Below, in pieces: positions 63,252 through 64,000 of a stretch of DNA of 64,000 nt. The notes beneath the pieces are model-generated. The model searched no databases. It saw only the letters and a program-made list of their open reading frames with translations, and was not told the DNA's origin. The number at the start of each line of letters is the position of its first letter. Within the stretch, counting starts at the first letter, position 1. This DNA comes from Myroides sp. WP-1 (lineage in GTDB: Bacteria > Bacteroidota > Bacteroidia > Flavobacteriales > Flavobacteriaceae), in assembly GCF_014145635.1 (NCBI RefSeq), contig NZ_JACHTC010000001.1, positions 62,001-126,000 on the forward strand, in the 5' to 3' direction. The translations under genes and the position numbers were made by a program.

Positions 63252-64000
63252 TTAGTAGTTCTCTTGATATTGAAGGATAAGAGAAGAAATAAAATTAGCA
63301 AATTCTACTACTACATCTTGATTAATTGGTTGATCAGTATTTTTATTACCTAGATAATTGTCTTTTACCTGAATAAGTAAAGGTTTAAAATTCTCCGGAA
63401 TAGCATACTTTAATAGGTAATCCACAGCTTTGTCTTTGGAAGTGATTTGACCTGTTTGAAGAGAATAAAACATGCGACACAACGTCAGAATCACATTGGT
63501 TGTATCATCTTTTAAATCCACCTTAAGAGCAGGTAATAAAGCTAAAATGGATCGATTAAATTCCTCTTCAGACACTAAGGGCAATAGCTCATGGGCAGGT
63601 ATACCATAAAGTACCATATTGTTTTGCCTTATTTGTCGAAGTAATATCGTTAAATCTTGATCAATTGTCCTTTTGGGAATATAACCATTTAAGAAGTCTT
63701 CTCTTAACCATTCTCCATATTGAAATTCTCTGTGTAGTGGAAATTCCAAATTACTTAACTCTGTTTGGTTTATAATGGTTACTTCCAAGTACCGTTTTCC
63801 TTGGTTATTGTCAATTTCTCCAGATAATAAAAGTAATGATTCTATGAGCGCTTTCTTTATTTCAAGAGATATAGTTTGATCTACAATGACAAAAAGATCA
63901 ATATCACTTTTGTATTTGAGCCCATCCTCTACATAGGAACCATATAGATATATTGCTTTTAGTGAGACACCTAAAATATCAATTAAAAACTGTGTAGTTG
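63252..64000 (-). CDS. AadA-like aminoglycoside nucleotidyltransferase, N-terminus beyond window
   Basis: The reading frame continues without a stop past 63788 to the window edge (about 249 residues visible of an expected ~260). ANT(3'')/ANT(9)-type features are all there: the nucleotidyltransferase motif LYGSYVEDGLKYKSDIDLFV (GS-x10-DxD), RYLEVTIINQTEL, HREFQYGEWLREDF, IDQDLTILLRQIRQN, VILTLCRMFYSLQTG and the C-terminal LKYAIPENFKPLLIQ. These enzymes adenylylate streptomycin and/or spectinomycin. The exact drug range cannot be told. It lies at the end of the tra operon on the other strand, as cargo of the mobile element. Confidence 0.85.
   Translation of the reverse strand, partial: TTQFLIDILGVSLKAIYLYGSYVEDGLKYKSDIDLFVIVDQTISLEIKKALIESLLLLSGEIDNNQGKRYLEVTIINQTELSNLEFPLHREFQYGEWLREDFLNGYIPKRTIDQDLTILLRQIRQNNMVLYGIPAHELLPLVSEEEFNRSILALLPALKVDLKDDTTNVILTLCRMFYSLQTGQITSKDKAVDYLLKYAIPENFKPLLIQVKDNYLGNKNTDQPINQDVVVEFANFISSLILQYQENY

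Noticed and set aside
1-64000. CRISPR array, rRNA or tRNA genes
   Set aside because: No regularly spaced short repeats and no tRNA-like cloverleaf or rRNA sequence was found by reading; the only long direct repeat is in hsdS.

Overview
The window is AT-rich DNA from a Bacteroidota bacterium, most likely a member of the Flavobacteriales. The evidence is SusC/SusD outer-membrane pairs, lipoproteins with acidic residues after the lipobox, Bacteroidota promoters (TTTG and TAnnTTTG boxes), RteC, DUF3408/TraA-type transfer genes and Bacteroidota mobilization genes. The genus cannot be fixed from the sequence alone. No rRNA, tRNA or CRISPR array was seen.

Layout. 0-2.6 kb: three lipoproteins, one with an OmpA domain. 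2.6-6.2 kb: a gene-poor decayed stretch with a relaxase remnant similar to the intact relaxase at 54 kb, a broken ~100-codon frame and an orphan terminator. 6.2-8.5 kb: a MORN/YwqK-repeat secreted protein. 8.9-19.4 kb: a probable defence island. It holds two DUF2493 (SLOG) proteins, an AbaSI-family modification-dependent endonuclease, two WYL regulators, a small repeat protein, DUF6140, and an operon of YkvA/DUF1232, a secreted VWA protein, a membrane-anchored nuclease, a DUF4407 coiled-coil membrane protein (with an apparent frameshift) and a polytopic membrane protein. Several of these genes share a short-spaced promoter layout and TGTC-type inverted repeats.

19.5-31.8 kb: RteC, then an operon of two unknown proteins, a histidine kinase and a NarL-type regulator, then a MauE-like membrane protein and a DUF6520 peptide. 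Convergent to these lies a SusC-SusD-S9 peptidase operon. The palindrome AATACGTATT occurs before both the regulatory operon and the MauE gene, so it is a candidate regulator site. 31.8-33.6 kb: structured non-coding DNA, an XRE regulator and a small membrane protein.

33.7-41.5 kb: a type I restriction-modification locus (hsdM-hsdS-hsdR) whose HsdS carries two nearly identical target-recognition domains. An AbiF-family HEPN protein, preceded by its own promoter and a short terminator-ended RNA, sits between hsdS and hsdR. 41.6-63.1 kb: dispersed modules of a conjugative or mobilizable element: excisionase-like HTH, DUF3945, topoisomerase III, ArdA, RadC, TraG/MobC coupling protein, MobA/MobB relaxosome, ParA-like TraA and three small tra genes. 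Its cargo includes a Tet-family efflux pump, a class C beta-lactamase-fold hydrolase, YbaK, a HAD phosphatase, and a second defence cluster (DUF2971, DUF4062, and a DRT-type reverse transcriptase with a structured upstream RNA candidate). The right edge carries an AadA-like aminoglycoside nucleotidyltransferase cut by the window end.

The strongest candidates for something undescribed are the VWA / membrane nuclease / DUF4407 operon, the AbiF RNA-protein pair nested in the type I locus, the DRT locus with its upstream RNA, and the MauE-DUF6520-SusCD-peptidase cluster with its dedicated two-component system.
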